DNA from: Chromatiales bacterium
GTDB lineage: Bacteria > Pseudomonadota > Gammaproteobacteria > CAMYNG01
Length of the DNA: 22,085 bases
Reading direction: 5' to 3'
Assembly: GCA_027021685.1 (NCBI GenBank)
Contig: JALUTW010000511.1
Location: 1 to 22,085 of the forward strand
The notes beneath the pieces are model-generated. The model saw only the letters and a program-made list of their open reading frames with translations, ran no database searches and was not told the origin of the DNA. Positions 8,110 through 14,960 of this stretch are shown piece after piece. The stretch's first letter is position 1; each line of letters starts with the position of its first letter. The position numbers were made by a program, and so were the translations under genes.

Positions 8110-8201
8110 GTAGGAGCGCCCCCTGGGCGCGAAGAAGGTTCCGCCGGACATGATGTTCGCGGCGAGGCGCCGCTCCTACGGGGTCTTTTGGCGTAGGAGC
8201 G
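8110..8201. repeat. GTAGGAGCG palindromic repeat cluster
   Basis: GTAGGAGCG occurs at 8110-8118 and 8193-8201, and its reverse complement CGCTCCTAC at 8171-8179. This gives two alternative inverted pairs. An inner pair CGCGAA/TTCGCG (8128-8133 and 8156-8161) extends the first hairpin. The form resembles dispersed REP-like palindromes with TAGGAGCGGC ends that I recall from Pseudomonas and Xanthomonas relatives. It sits between the two copies of the 176-bp repeat. Confidence 0.75.
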
Positions 8202-8214
8202 GCCCCGTTCAGAG

Positions 8215-8390
8215 GACAGAGGTCGGAAGACAGAGGACAGAAGGGCGCAGGGTACGGCGGTTCCGCCACCACGCCCCATACGGCTGATCTGATTTCAATT
8301 CAACAAGAATCTCTGCGTCCTTTGCGCCTCTGCGTCTTTGCGTTGAAGGTTTTTGCGGCGCGGGGGATGACCGCCGCGTTTGGGAGTTGC
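8215..8390 (+). repeat. Intergenic repeat, copy 2 of the 176-bp unit
   Basis: This aligns without gaps to 7905-8080 at an offset of 310 bp, with 8 differences by my count (about 95% identity). Two of them fall in the second heptamer, which reads GTCGGAA. The orientation is the same as copy 1. Confidence 0.9.
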
Positions 8391-8419
8391 GCCGAGGGCG
8401 GCGCTCCCACGGCAGGGTT

Positions 8420-8443
8420 CCCAGTCGCCAGCCCCCAGCCCCG
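8420..8443 (+). repeat. CCAG-heptamer repeat (short copy)
   Basis: CCCAGTC-GCCAGCC-CCCAGCC-CCGG belongs to the CCAG-word family also found at 9957-10211 and 21162-21260. It ends about 20 bp before the stop of the minus-strand gene at 8466. Confidence 0.6.
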
Positions 8444-8465
8444 GCACCGCGCAGCAGTGCCCGGG

Positions 8466-9092
8466 TCAGGAATCGCCGGCGGGTTTTTCCGCCTGGCGGG
8501 GGCGCAGGCGCTGCCGGGTGAGCTCGCGCAGGCGGGCGAGATCGGCGGCGAACTGCTTCTCCACTGCCTTCTTTTCCTTCTCCTTGGTGGCGATGAACTG
8601 GCGGTTGTTGTCCATCTGGATGCGCACCCGGCGGATGTCGTCCAGCAGCGGGTCCGGGATCTTCTTGCCCGCGCGCTCGTAGCTCGCGGCACGGGCCTCC
8701 AGCTCCTCGAGCTGGCGCTGCAGGGCCCGGGTATTGCTGTGGGTGAGGTCGATGATGCTCTGGATGGCCTCCAGCCGGTTGTCCCGGGCGATGAGGAGGT
8801 CGCGCTCGGTGGGGTAGGCGCGCAGCAGCAGGCGGTCGCGCTCCTCGGCTTCGCGCCGCTTGCGCGCCAGCTCCGCCTCGCGGGCGGCCTCTTCCGGGGT
8901 CTTGGCCGGCGGCTGGACCTCGACGACCACCCCGCGCTCGTTGAGGATCTCGATGCGGCCCTGGGCGTACTCCGGCGGCACCGCCTGCCCGCACTCGCGC
9001 ACCCCCTCGTCGTTGACCCAGCACTTGATGCGCAGGGCCAGGGCCGGGCCCGCCGCCAGCGCCAGCAGCGCCGCCAGGAGCAGGCCGGCCAT
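8466..9092 (-). CDS. Secreted coiled-coil protein of unknown function (DUF4124-like N-terminus)
   Basis: The product has 208 residues. Residues 1-19 form a signal peptide (hydrophobic MAGLLLAALLALAAGP, cleavage after ALA). The mature start LRIKCWVNDEGVRECG has two cysteines (24 and 34) and resembles the small DUF4124-type domain, usually written as YKWVDENG followed by proline-rich sequence. From about residue 62 it is Glu/Arg/Lys/Gln-rich and predicted helical, likely a long coiled coil, with a basic C-terminus. A periplasmic location is likely. No enzymatic motif is visible. The ATG at 9092 is the only sensible start in frame, though no ribosome binding site is clear. It diverges from the TauE-type permease across 58 bp. 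Confidence 0.82.
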   Translation of the reverse strand: MAGLLLAALLALAAGPALALRIKCWVNDEGVRECGQAVPPEYAQGRIEILNERGVVVEVQPPAKTPEEAAREAELARKRREAEERDRLLLRAYPTERDLLIARDNRLEAIQSIIDLTHSNTRALQRQLEELEARAASYERAGKKIPDPLLDDIRRVRIQMDNNRQFIATKEKEKKAVEKQFAADLARLRELTRQRLRPRQAEKPAGDS

Positions 9093-9114
9093 GGCCGGCC
9101 GGGGCCGCCGCCGC

Positions 9115-9120
9115 CATAAT
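9115..9120 (+). promoter_or_regulatory. Candidate -10 box of the TauE-type permease
   Basis: CATAAT lies within CGCCATAATGGCG, the only AT-rich spot in the 58-bp divergent gap. It would give a leader of about 25 bases. I see no -35 box. Confidence 0.3.
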
Positions 9121-9150
9121 GGCGCCTCGGCCCGGACGGGAGAACGGGGG

Positions 9151-9900
9151 ATGGTGGAACAGCTGGTCTTGTTTGGCATTTCGCTGGTGGCCAACGTGTT
9201 TTCGGCCTTCGCCGGGGGCGGGGCGGGGCTCCTCCAGTTGCCGGTACTCATCTTCCTTGGGCTCTCCTTTAGTGTAGCACTGGCCACCCACAAGCTGGCC
9301 ACCGTCGCCCTGGGTATCGGCGCCACCGTGCGCCACCTTAAGGAGCGCAGCCTGGAGCGGCGCTTCGTGTGGCTGCTGCTGGCCGCCGGCCTGCCCGGCG
9401 TGGTGGCCGGCGCCTCCGTGATCCTGGCCGTGCCCGACCGCTCCGCCCAGGTGGCCCTGGGCCTTTTGACCACCGGGCTGGGGATCTATTCCCTGCTGCG
9501 GCCGGGCCTGGGGCAGGAGCACCGGCCGCGCCACCGCTCGGGGCGGGGCCTGGTGCTGGGCACCGCGGTGCTGGCCGGGCTGGGCGTGCTCAACGGGTCG
9601 CTCACCTCCGGTTCCGGGCTGTTCGTCACCCTGTGGCTGGTGCGCTGGTTCGGGCTGGACTACCGCCGCGCCGTGGCCCACACCCTGGTGCTGGTGGGCC
9701 TGTTCTGGAACGGGGCCGGGGCGCTGACCCTGGGCTGGCTGGGGACCGTGCGCTGGGACTGGCTGCCGGCCCTGCTGGCGGGTTCCCTGCTGGGGGGCTA
9801 TGCCGGCGCCCACCTGGCCATCGCCGGCGGCAACCGCCTGATCAAGCGCGCCTTCGAGCTGGTGACCATCGCGGTGGGCGTCAAGCTCATTGCGGGTTGA
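9151..9900 (+). CDS. TauE/SafE (TSUP) family membrane permease
   Basis: The product has 249 residues and is almost wholly hydrophobic, with about seven or eight membrane helices. It shows the family's two-fold pattern: N-terminal NVFSAFAGGGAGLLQLPVL followed by ATHKLATVALG, and later LNGSLTSGSGLFVTLWLVRW followed by RRAVAHTLVLVG. TSUP proteins export or import small organosulfur and other anions such as sulfite and sulfoacetate; the substrate here cannot be read from sequence. GGGAG lies 13 bases before the ATG, with a G-run directly before it. Neighbours give no pathway clue. Repeat sequences follow after the stop. Confidence 0.92.
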   Translation: MVEQLVLFGISLVANVFSAFAGGGAGLLQLPVLIFLGLSFSVALATHKLATVALGIGATVRHLKERSLERRFVWLLLAAGLPGVVAGASVILAVPDRSAQVALGLLTTGLGIYSLLRPGLGQEHRPRHRSGRGLVLGTAVLAGLGVLNGSLTSGSGLFVTLWLVRWFGLDYRRAVAHTLVLVGLFWNGAGALTLGWLGTVRWDWLPALLAGSLLGGYAGAHLAIAGGNRLIKRAFELVTIAVGVKLIAG

Positions 9901-9956
9901 GTCGCCGCAGCGACGGCTCGGGCGTGAAGCGGGACGTCGAACCACCAGGCGGCAGC

Positions 9957-10211
9957 GTGCTGGCCGCTGGGGACTGGCCGCTGGGGTATCCTCATTGAAC
10001 GGCTCTCATGTGCCGGGCGGGTCGGCCCGTGTCACCAGCAGCCAGCCGCCAGTTCCCAGCCCCGGCTGCCCGCAGCGCGGGCAGTCTTGAATTCCGAACC
10101 GCCCGCCAGCCTGGACGGAGCGGGTCCCCTTGCCCTTCCTTGAACGTGTCGGGGCATTTCCCCAGCAGCCAGCCGCCAGTTCCCAGCGCCGGCTGCCCGC
10201 AGCGCGGGCAG
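9957..10211. repeat. CCAG-heptamer repeats: one inverted and two direct arms
   Basis: A minus-oriented arm (words GGCCGCTGGGGACT, about 9962-9986) is followed by two direct 50-bp copies at 10035-10084 and 10162-10211 that differ at one base. Each direct copy runs CCAGCAG, CCAGCCG, CCAGTTC, CCAGC and ends in a GCCCGCAGCGCGGGC hairpin. The gap 9901-10213 between the permease and pyrE holds only these repeats and about 77 bp of unremarkable sequence between the direct copies. Confidence 0.8.
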
Positions 10212-10213
10212 CC
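10191..10213. terminator. Perfect 10-bp stem hairpin abutting the pyrE stop
   Basis: GGCTGCCCGC, loop AGC, GCGGGCAGCC is perfectly self-complementary and ends one base before the pyrE stop codon on the minus strand. It has no T-run, so it may act as an mRNA end stabiliser or a weak terminator. It belongs to the repeat copy at 10162-10211. Confidence 0.4.
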
Positions 10214-10855
10214 TCATGTTCCGTACCGCTCCCGGTAGGCGCGCAGGGCCGGCAGGTGCGGCGCCCACCGCGGCTCCCGCTCGAGGAAGGCCAGCAGGTC
10301 GGCCAGGGTGGCGATGGCGATGACCGGCACGCCGTGGCGCCGGCGCACCTCCTCCACCGCCGAGACCTCCCCCTGGCCCTTCTCCTGCCGGTCCAGGGCG
10401 ATGATCACCCCGGCCGGACGGGCCCCGGCGGCGGCGATGAGGGCCATGGACTCGCCCACGGCGGTGCCGGCGGTGATGACGTCGTCCACGATCATCACCC
10501 GGCCGGCCAGCGGCGCGCCCACGATGCGGCCGCCCTCGCCGTGGTCCTTGGCCTCCTTGCGGTTGAAGCACCAGGGGACATCGCGGCCGTGATCATGGGC
10601 CAGGGCGATGGCGCAGGCCGCCGCCAGGGGGATGCCCTTGTAGGCGGGGCCGAACAGGGTGTCGAAGGGCACGCCGGCCTCGGCCAGGGCCCGGGCGTAG
10701 AACCCGCCCAGGCGGGCCAGCCGGGCGCCGGTGTTGAACAGCCCGGCATTGAAGAAATAGGGGCTGACGCGCCCCGACTTGAGGGTGAACTCGCCGAAGC
10801 GCAGGACCTCGCAGTCGAGGGCGAAGCGGATGAAGGCGTGGGCGTTGGATTCCAT
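10214..10855 (-). CDS. pyrE: Orotate phosphoribosyltransferase
   Basis: This enzyme transfers ribose-phosphate from PRPP to orotate to make OMP in pyrimidine synthesis. The protein has 213 residues, the same as E. coli PyrE. The PRPP-binding motif VMIVDDVITAGTA is intact, as are the substrate and catalytic-loop segments LKSGRVSPYFFNAG, FGPAYKGIPLA and FNRKEAKDHGEGG. The ATG at 10855 gives the family N-terminus; no strong ribosome binding site is visible. It diverges from the exonuclease III/Crc-type gene, the same pairing as pyrE-crc in Pseudomonas. Confidence 0.97.
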   Translation of the reverse strand: MESNAHAFIRFALDCEVLRFGEFTLKSGRVSPYFFNAGLFNTGARLARLGGFYARALAEAGVPFDTLFGPAYKGIPLAAACAIALAHDHGRDVPWCFNRKEAKDHGEGGRIVGAPLAGRVMIVDDVITAGTAVGESMALIAAAGARPAGVIIALDRQEKGQGEVSAVEEVRRRHGVPVIAIATLADLLAFLEREPRWAPHLPALRAYRERYGT

Positions 10856-10880
10856 GGCGGCGGGTGGTCTCGTCACGGGG

Positions 10881-10897
10881 TCGTGTATGATACACGA
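10881..10897. promoter_or_regulatory. 17-bp perfect palindrome with a -10 box between pyrE and xth
   Basis: TCGTGTATGATACACGA is an inverted repeat (8-bp arms, central G) in the 68-bp divergent gap. It contains TATGAT, a good -10 box for the rightward gene. It has the form of an operator that could control both genes; the regulator is unknown. Confidence 0.5.
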
Positions 10898-10923
10898 CAT
10901 CCTTTCCGGGGAGTGGGGGATTC

Positions 10924-11697
10924 ATGCGCGTCATCACGCTCAACGTCAACGGGATCCGCTCGGCCGAGCGCAAGGGGTTCTTCACCTGGCTCGCGCGCCA
11001 GCGCGCCGACGTGGTGTGCCTGCAGGAGACCAAGGCCCAGGAGCACCAGCTTCAGGCCTCGCATTTCTATCCGCGCGGCTTCCACTGCTACTACTTCGAT
11101 GCGCAGAAGAAGGGGTACGCCGGCACCGCCGTCTACTGCCGGCGGGAGCCGGACCGGGTGCAGATGGGCCTGGGCTGGGAGCCGGTGGACAGCGAGGGCC
11201 GCTGGCTGCAGGTGGACTTCGGGCGCCTGAGCATCGCGTCCTTCTACCTGCCCTCGGGCTCGGCCTCTCCGGAACGCCACCAGGCCAAGCTGCGCTTCAT
11301 GGCCCGCTTCTACGAGGACCTCGAGGCCATGCGCCGCCGGCGCCGCGACTACATCATCTGCGGCGACTGGAACACGGTGCACAAGGAAATCGACATCAAG
11401 AACTTCAAGGGCAACCAGAAGAACTCCGGTTGCACCCCCGAGGAGCGGGCCTGGATGGACCGGGTCTTCAACGAGCTGGGCTGGGTGGACGCCTTCCGCG
11501 TGGTGGACCCGCGGCCGGAGCAGTACACCTGGTGGTCCAACCGGGGCCGGGCCTGGGAGAAGAACGTGGGCTGGCGCATCGACTACCAGATCGCCACCCC
11601 GGCCCTGCGCGACAAGGTCCTGCGCGCCCGCATCTACAAGGACAAGCGGTTCTCCGACCACGCCCCGCTGATCATGGACTACGAGCTGGCGCTCTGA
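10924..11697 (+). CDS. xth: Exodeoxyribonuclease III family protein (Crc-position homologue)
   Basis: The product has 257 residues in the Xth/Crc endonuclease-exonuclease-phosphatase fold. Catalytic residues of exonuclease III are all present: N7 (NVNGIR), E35 (QETKA), Y108, D148 and N150 (GDWNTV), D220 (RIDYQ), and D245-H246 (SDHAP). This favours an active AP endonuclease/3'-exonuclease for base-excision repair. The gene stands divergent to pyrE exactly where Pseudomonas has crc, whose product has lost nuclease activity and helps Hfq in catabolite repression, so the two may be orthologous. GGAGTGGGGG precedes the ATG. It converges on the RRM gene, with a terminator hairpin between them. Confidence 0.93.
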   Translation: MRVITLNVNGIRSAERKGFFTWLARQRADVVCLQETKAQEHQLQASHFYPRGFHCYYFDAQKKGYAGTAVYCRREPDRVQMGLGWEPVDSEGRWLQVDFGRLSIASFYLPSGSASPERHQAKLRFMARFYEDLEAMRRRRRDYIICGDWNTVHKEIDIKNFKGNQKNSGCTPEERAWMDRVFNELGWVDAFRVVDPRPEQYTWWSNRGRAWEKNVGWRIDYQIATPALRDKVLRARIYKDKRFSDHAPLIMDYELAL

Positions 11698-11706
11698 GCC
11701 CGGCGT

Positions 11707-11740
11707 GAAAAGCCCGGCCGCGGCGCCCGCCGCGGCCGGG
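11707..11740 (-). terminator. Terminator between convergent xth and RRM gene
   Basis: A perfect 12-bp GC stem (CCCGGCCGCGGC, loop GCCC, complement) at 11713-11740 is followed on the minus strand by GCTTTTC. It lies 7 bp past the RRM stop. On the plus strand it lacks a T-run, so it serves mainly the minus-strand gene. Confidence 0.75.
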
Positions 11741-11746
11741 TCGCGG

Positions 11747-12013
11747 TCAGAAGCGGCGCCGTGGCCGCTCCTCGCGCGGACGGGCCTCGTTGACCCGCAG
11801 GTTGCGCCCCTTCACCTCGCTGCCGTCCAGCGACTTGATGGCGGCCTCCGCCTCGGCCTGGTCCGGCATCTCCACGAAGCCGAAGCCCTTGGACTGGCCG
11901 GAGTACTTGTCGGTGATGACGTTGACGCGGGAGACCTCGCCGAACTGGGCGAACACCTCGCGCAGCTCGTCTTCGGTCATGGAGTAGGCCAGGTTTCCAA
12001 CATAGATATTCAT
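11747..12013 (-). CDS. Small RRM-domain RNA-binding protein
   Basis: The product has 88 residues forming one RNA recognition motif. RNP2 is IYVGNL (3-8) and RNP1 is KGFGFVEM (42-49), each with the aromatic residues that stack on RNA bases. A short Arg-rich tail follows (ARPREERPRRRF). Such single-RRM proteins occur in cyanobacteria and many proteobacteria, often cold- or stress-induced; the targets are unknown. The ATG at 12013 places the RRM at the very start, as in the family, although the frame is open for 16 codons upstream. An unusually strong terminator follows, consistent with a monocistronic, well-expressed gene (inference). Confidence 0.95.
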   Translation of the reverse strand: MNIYVGNLAYSMTEDELREVFAQFGEVSRVNVITDKYSGQSKGFGFVEMPDQAEAEAAIKSLDGSEVKGRNLRVNEARPREERPRRRF

Positions 12014-12196
12014 GGCAGACTGTCTTCTATCTCGAGCGTGCGTTTCTTCTCTCAACGGCACCGTCGGTAACCAAACGCACAGATTACGCGGCGGCGATCA
12101 GCCCCGGCGGGCGGATTCGCGTGGGGCCGCGCGCTGCGCGGCCGGCCTGGTCGTGTCATGGAAGTTCCGGGATGCGCGTCCGGGTGGAGGGATGGT

Positions 12197-12673
12197 CTAG
12201 GTGGTCTGGCCGGTGCGGTCGTCGCGCTCGCGCATGAGCCAGTAGACCGCACCCAGGGCCACCACCGAACCGGCCAGTGCCGCCACTGACGCCGCGGAGG
12301 TCTCCTTGATGTCCAGGATGATGAACTTGCGGGTGACCGCGAGCAGGGCGATGAGCACCACCGTCTTGACCTGGATGATGCTCTCGTCGCGCGCGACCAC
12401 CTTGAGAATCGAGTGCTTGAACTCCAGGGCGATGAGCAGGGTCATGATCATGCCGAAGATGGTCTGGAAGGTGCGGTGGTTGAGCGGGTCCAGCGCACCC
12501 AGCACCAGCAGATCGAACACGTTGCGCAGCAGGTTGGCGAAGGCCACGACGATGACCACGGCGATGACCGTCGTCAGGGCCAGGGCCACCACCTCCTCGA
12601 AGCGCTGGTACAGGCCCATGAGGTGCCACTGTTCGCGGGCCTCCTCCACCTGCCGCCGGATTCCGCTTTTCAT
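12197..12673 (-). CDS. PsiE-like (phosphate-starvation-inducible E) membrane protein
   Basis: The product has 158 residues with about four membrane helices (about 28-50, 70-88, 103-120 and 126-145). It has the PsiE-family look: a helical cytosolic N-terminus (RRQVEEAREQW), LLRNVFDLLVLG, FKHSILKVVARDESIIQVKTV and RKFIILD. Family members are induced by phosphate starvation in E. coli, but their biochemical function is not known. A good promoter lies upstream. The symbol psiE is withheld because the assignment is at family level. Confidence 0.85.
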   Translation of the reverse strand: MKSGIRRQVEEAREQWHLMGLYQRFEEVVALALTTVIAVVIVVAFANLLRNVFDLLVLGALDPLNHRTFQTIFGMIMTLLIALEFKHSILKVVARDESIIQVKTVVLIALLAVTRKFIILDIKETSAASVAALAGSVVALGAVYWLMRERDDRTGQTT

Positions 12674-12725
12674 CGTCTGCTCTTCACGCCGGAGTCACGC
12701 CGGGCGCTGGCACCCGGCCCCCCCA

Positions 12726-12753
12726 AGTATAACCGCCGGGGCGGGGTTGTCGA
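12726..12753 (-). promoter_or_regulatory. Sigma70-type promoter of the PsiE-like gene
   Basis: On the minus strand TCGACA (5 of 6 to TTGACA), a 16-bp spacer and TATACT (5 of 6 to TATAAT) lie about 50 bp upstream of the PsiE-like ATG. No pho-box-like direct repeat is evident. Confidence 0.6.
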
Positions 12754-12803
12754 ACCGGTGTGCCGCACCCGCCCCGCGCCCCCGGCCCGGGCCGGCGGCG
12801 AGG

Positions 12804-12831
12804 GTGACCTTTTCCGGCATCCTGCTAAGAT
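12804..12831 (+). promoter_or_regulatory. Candidate promoter of the AmpG-type permease
   Basis: GTGACC (-35-like), 16 bp, then TAAGAT preceded by TGc as an extended -10. Transcription would start near 12838, about 22 bases before the ATG at 12860. Confidence 0.5.
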
Positions 12832-12859
12832 GCCCGCTGGTCAAACTCCATCGGTGTTC

Positions 12860-14257
12860 ATGTCCCAGCCGCCCATGCCGCCTGCTTCCGGCCGCCGCCC
12901 GTGGCGCGAGACCATGGCCGTCTATTCGCGCCCGCGGGTGGTGGGCATGCTGTTCCTGGGGTTCGCCGCCGGGCTGCCGTTCCCCCTGGTGTTCACGACC
13001 CTGGGCACCTGGCTGCGCGAGGCCGGGGTCGCGCGCACCACCATCGGTTTCTTCGCCTGGGTGGGGATGACCTATTCCATCAAGGTCTTCTGGTCGCCGG
13101 TGGTGGACCGCCTGCCCCTGCCCGGACTGACCCGCTGGCTGGGCCAGCGCCGGGGCTGGATGCTGCTGGCCCAGGCCGGGGTCATCGGCGGGCTGGCCGG
13201 CATGGCCCTCACCGATCCGGCCCGGGAGGTCACACTCATGGCCCTGTGGGCCCTGCTGGTGGCCTTTTCCTCCGCCACCCAGGACGTGGCCATCGATGCC
13301 TGGCGCATCGAGGCCGAGGCCCCGGATTACCAGGGGGCCATGGCCGGCATGTACCAGAGCGGCTGGCGCATCGCCGCCGCCCTGGTGGGCGGGGCCGGCG
13401 CCCTCTATCTGGCCCAGTACACGTCCTGGTCCCAGGCCTACCTGCTCATGGCCGCCGCCATGGGCGTGGGCGTGGTCACCGTGCTGCTGGTGCCGGAGCC
13501 GGTGCACCGCGTGGCCCGGGACACCTGGCGCCGGGAGCAGCGGGTGGTGGACTACCTGGAGCGCGCGGCCCACGTGCCCCCGGCCTGGCGCGGCATCGTG
13601 GCCTGGTTCATCGGCGCGGTGGTGTGTCCGTTCACGGAGTTCGTCCAGCGCAACGGGCGCTGGGCCCTGGCCCTGCTGGCCTTCATCGCCATCTACCGCA
13701 TCAGTGACATCGTGCTGGCCAACATGGCCTATCCCTTTTACATCGACCTGGGCTACAGCAAGGTGGAGATCGCCAACGTGGGCAAGATCTTCGGCGTGGT
13801 GATGACCATTGCCGGTGCCGTCACCGGGGGGGCGCTGGTGGTGCGCTTCGGGGTCATGCGCATGCTGCTGGCCGGGGCCGTACTGGTGGCCGTGACCAAC
13901 CTCCTCTACGCCCAGCTGGCGCTGGAGGGCCGCAGTCTGGGCGGGCTGGTGCTGGTGATCTCGGCCGACAACTTCGCCGGCGGGCTGGCCGGCTCGGCCT
14001 TCATCGCCTACCTGTCGCGCCTGACCAACACCGCCTACACCGCCACCCAGTACGCGCTGTTCAGCTCGCTCATGACCCTGTTTCCCAAGTTCATCTCCGG
14101 CTTCTCGGGCCAGGTGGTGGACCGCTTCGGGTACGTGAGCTTCTTCGTCTACGCCGCCGCCCTGGGGCTGCCGGCCATCGCCTTCACCCTGTGGCTGCTG
14201 CGGCGCCACCCGGTGGAGGCCGCGGAGCCGCCGCGCAACGACGGGGCGTCCCCGTGA
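12860..14257 (+). CDS. ampG: AmpG-family muropeptide permease (MFS)
   Basis: The product has 465 residues and is a 12-helix major-facilitator protein. The N-terminal signature (LFLGFAAGLPFPLVFTTLG, ARTTIGFFAWVGMTYSIKVFW, SPVVDRLPLP, GQRRGWMLLAQ) and SATQDVAIDAWRIE match AmpG, which imports anhydromuropeptides from the periplasm for cell-wall recycling and influences beta-lactamase induction. A longer cytosolic loop lies after helix 6 (about 217-265). The ATG at 12860 is preceded by an extended -10 promoter but no clear ribosome binding site; a second ATG at 12914 is possible. The stop overlaps the GTG start of the next gene, so they form an operon. Substrate assignment rests on family resemblance only. 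Confidence 0.87.
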   Translation: MSQPPMPPASGRRPWRETMAVYSRPRVVGMLFLGFAAGLPFPLVFTTLGTWLREAGVARTTIGFFAWVGMTYSIKVFWSPVVDRLPLPGLTRWLGQRRGWMLLAQAGVIGGLAGMALTDPAREVTLMALWALLVAFSSATQDVAIDAWRIEAEAPDYQGAMAGMYQSGWRIAAALVGGAGALYLAQYTSWSQAYLLMAAAMGVGVVTVLLVPEPVHRVARDTWRREQRVVDYLERAAHVPPAWRGIVAWFIGAVVCPFTEFVQRNGRWALALLAFIAIYRISDIVLANMAYPFYIDLGYSKVEIANVGKIFGVVMTIAGAVTGGALVVRFGVMRMLLAGAVLVAVTNLLYAQLALEGRSLGGLVLVISADNFAGGLAGSAFIAYLSRLTNTAYTATQYALFSSLMTLFPKFISGFSGQVVDRFGYVSFFVYAAALGLPAIAFTLWLLRRHPVEAAEPPRNDGASP

Positions 14258-14934
14258 GCGGGGAGGCCCTGGTCACGGCGCTGCTCACCGGCCTGCTGGG
14301 CGGGGTGCACTGCGCCGGCATGTGTGGCGGCATCGTCGGGGCGCTGGCCGTGAACACGGCCCCGGGCCGGGCCCTGCTGCCGCTGCTTCTGGCCTACAAC
14401 GCGGGCCGCCTCCTCAGTTACACCGCCGCCGGGGCCCTGTTCGGGGGGGTGGCCGCGCTGGCGGCGCACTGGGGCGCGGTGCACCGGGTGCAGCTGGGGC
14501 TGCAGGTGGCCGCCGGGCTGTTCATGCTGGCGCTGGGGCTGTACCTGGCCGGGTGGTGGCGGGGGCTGGCCCGGCTGGAGCAGGCCGGCACGGTGCTGTG
14601 GCGGCGCGTGGAGCCCCTGGGCCGGCGGTTTCTGCCGGTGCGCGGGCCGGGCGCGGCACTGGCGCTGGGGGTGGTCTGGGGCTGGCTGCCCTGCGGGCTG
14701 GTCTACAGCATGCTGGCCTTCAGTCTCACCGCCGGCGGCGCCGCGGGCGGGGCGGCCGTCATGCTGGCCTTCGGCCTGGGCACCCTGCCCAACCTGCTGC
14801 TCATGGGGCTGGCGGCCGGGCGTGCCGGGCGCTGGCTGCAGCACGCCGGCCTGCGCACCGCTGCCGGGCTGCTGGTGATGGGGTTCGGCGTGCTCACCCT
14901 GTACCGCGCCTGGATGCTGGCGGCGGGCGGCTAG
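14254..14934 (+). CDS. SafE/UreH-type membrane protein with HCxxMCGG motif
   Basis: The product has 226 residues with about six membrane helices. The first helix carries H19-C20-x-x-M23-C24-G-G, the hallmark of the 'sulfite exporter TauE/SafE (UreH-like)' proteins often encoded near cbb3 oxidase and copper-handling genes. The His/Cys/Met set suggests metal (copper) contact (inference). A second signature is VWGWLPCGLVYSML. It starts with GTG at 14254, overlapping the ampG stop by four bases (GTGA), so it is translationally coupled. No cytochrome oxidase genes are present in the window. It is distinct from the TSUP permease at 9151. Confidence 0.88.
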   Translation: MSGEALVTALLTGLLGGVHCAGMCGGIVGALAVNTAPGRALLPLLLAYNAGRLLSYTAAGALFGGVAALAAHWGAVHRVQLGLQVAAGLFMLALGLYLAGWWRGLARLEQAGTVLWRRVEPLGRRFLPVRGPGAALALGVVWGWLPCGLVYSMLAFSLTAGGAAGGAAVMLAFGLGTLPNLLLMGLAAGRAGRWLQHAGLRTAAGLLVMGFGVLTLYRAWMLAAGG

Positions 14935-14960
14935 GAGATTCGGCGGTGCGGTGACACGGC

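Noticed and set aside
7896..8380. Small ORFs in the repeat patch, for example peptides containing NAKTQRRKGRRD or SDQPYG-WWRNRR
   Set aside because: They are translations of the dispersed repeats, without ribosome binding sites; peptides like these recur in databases as spurious proteins, as far as I recall.
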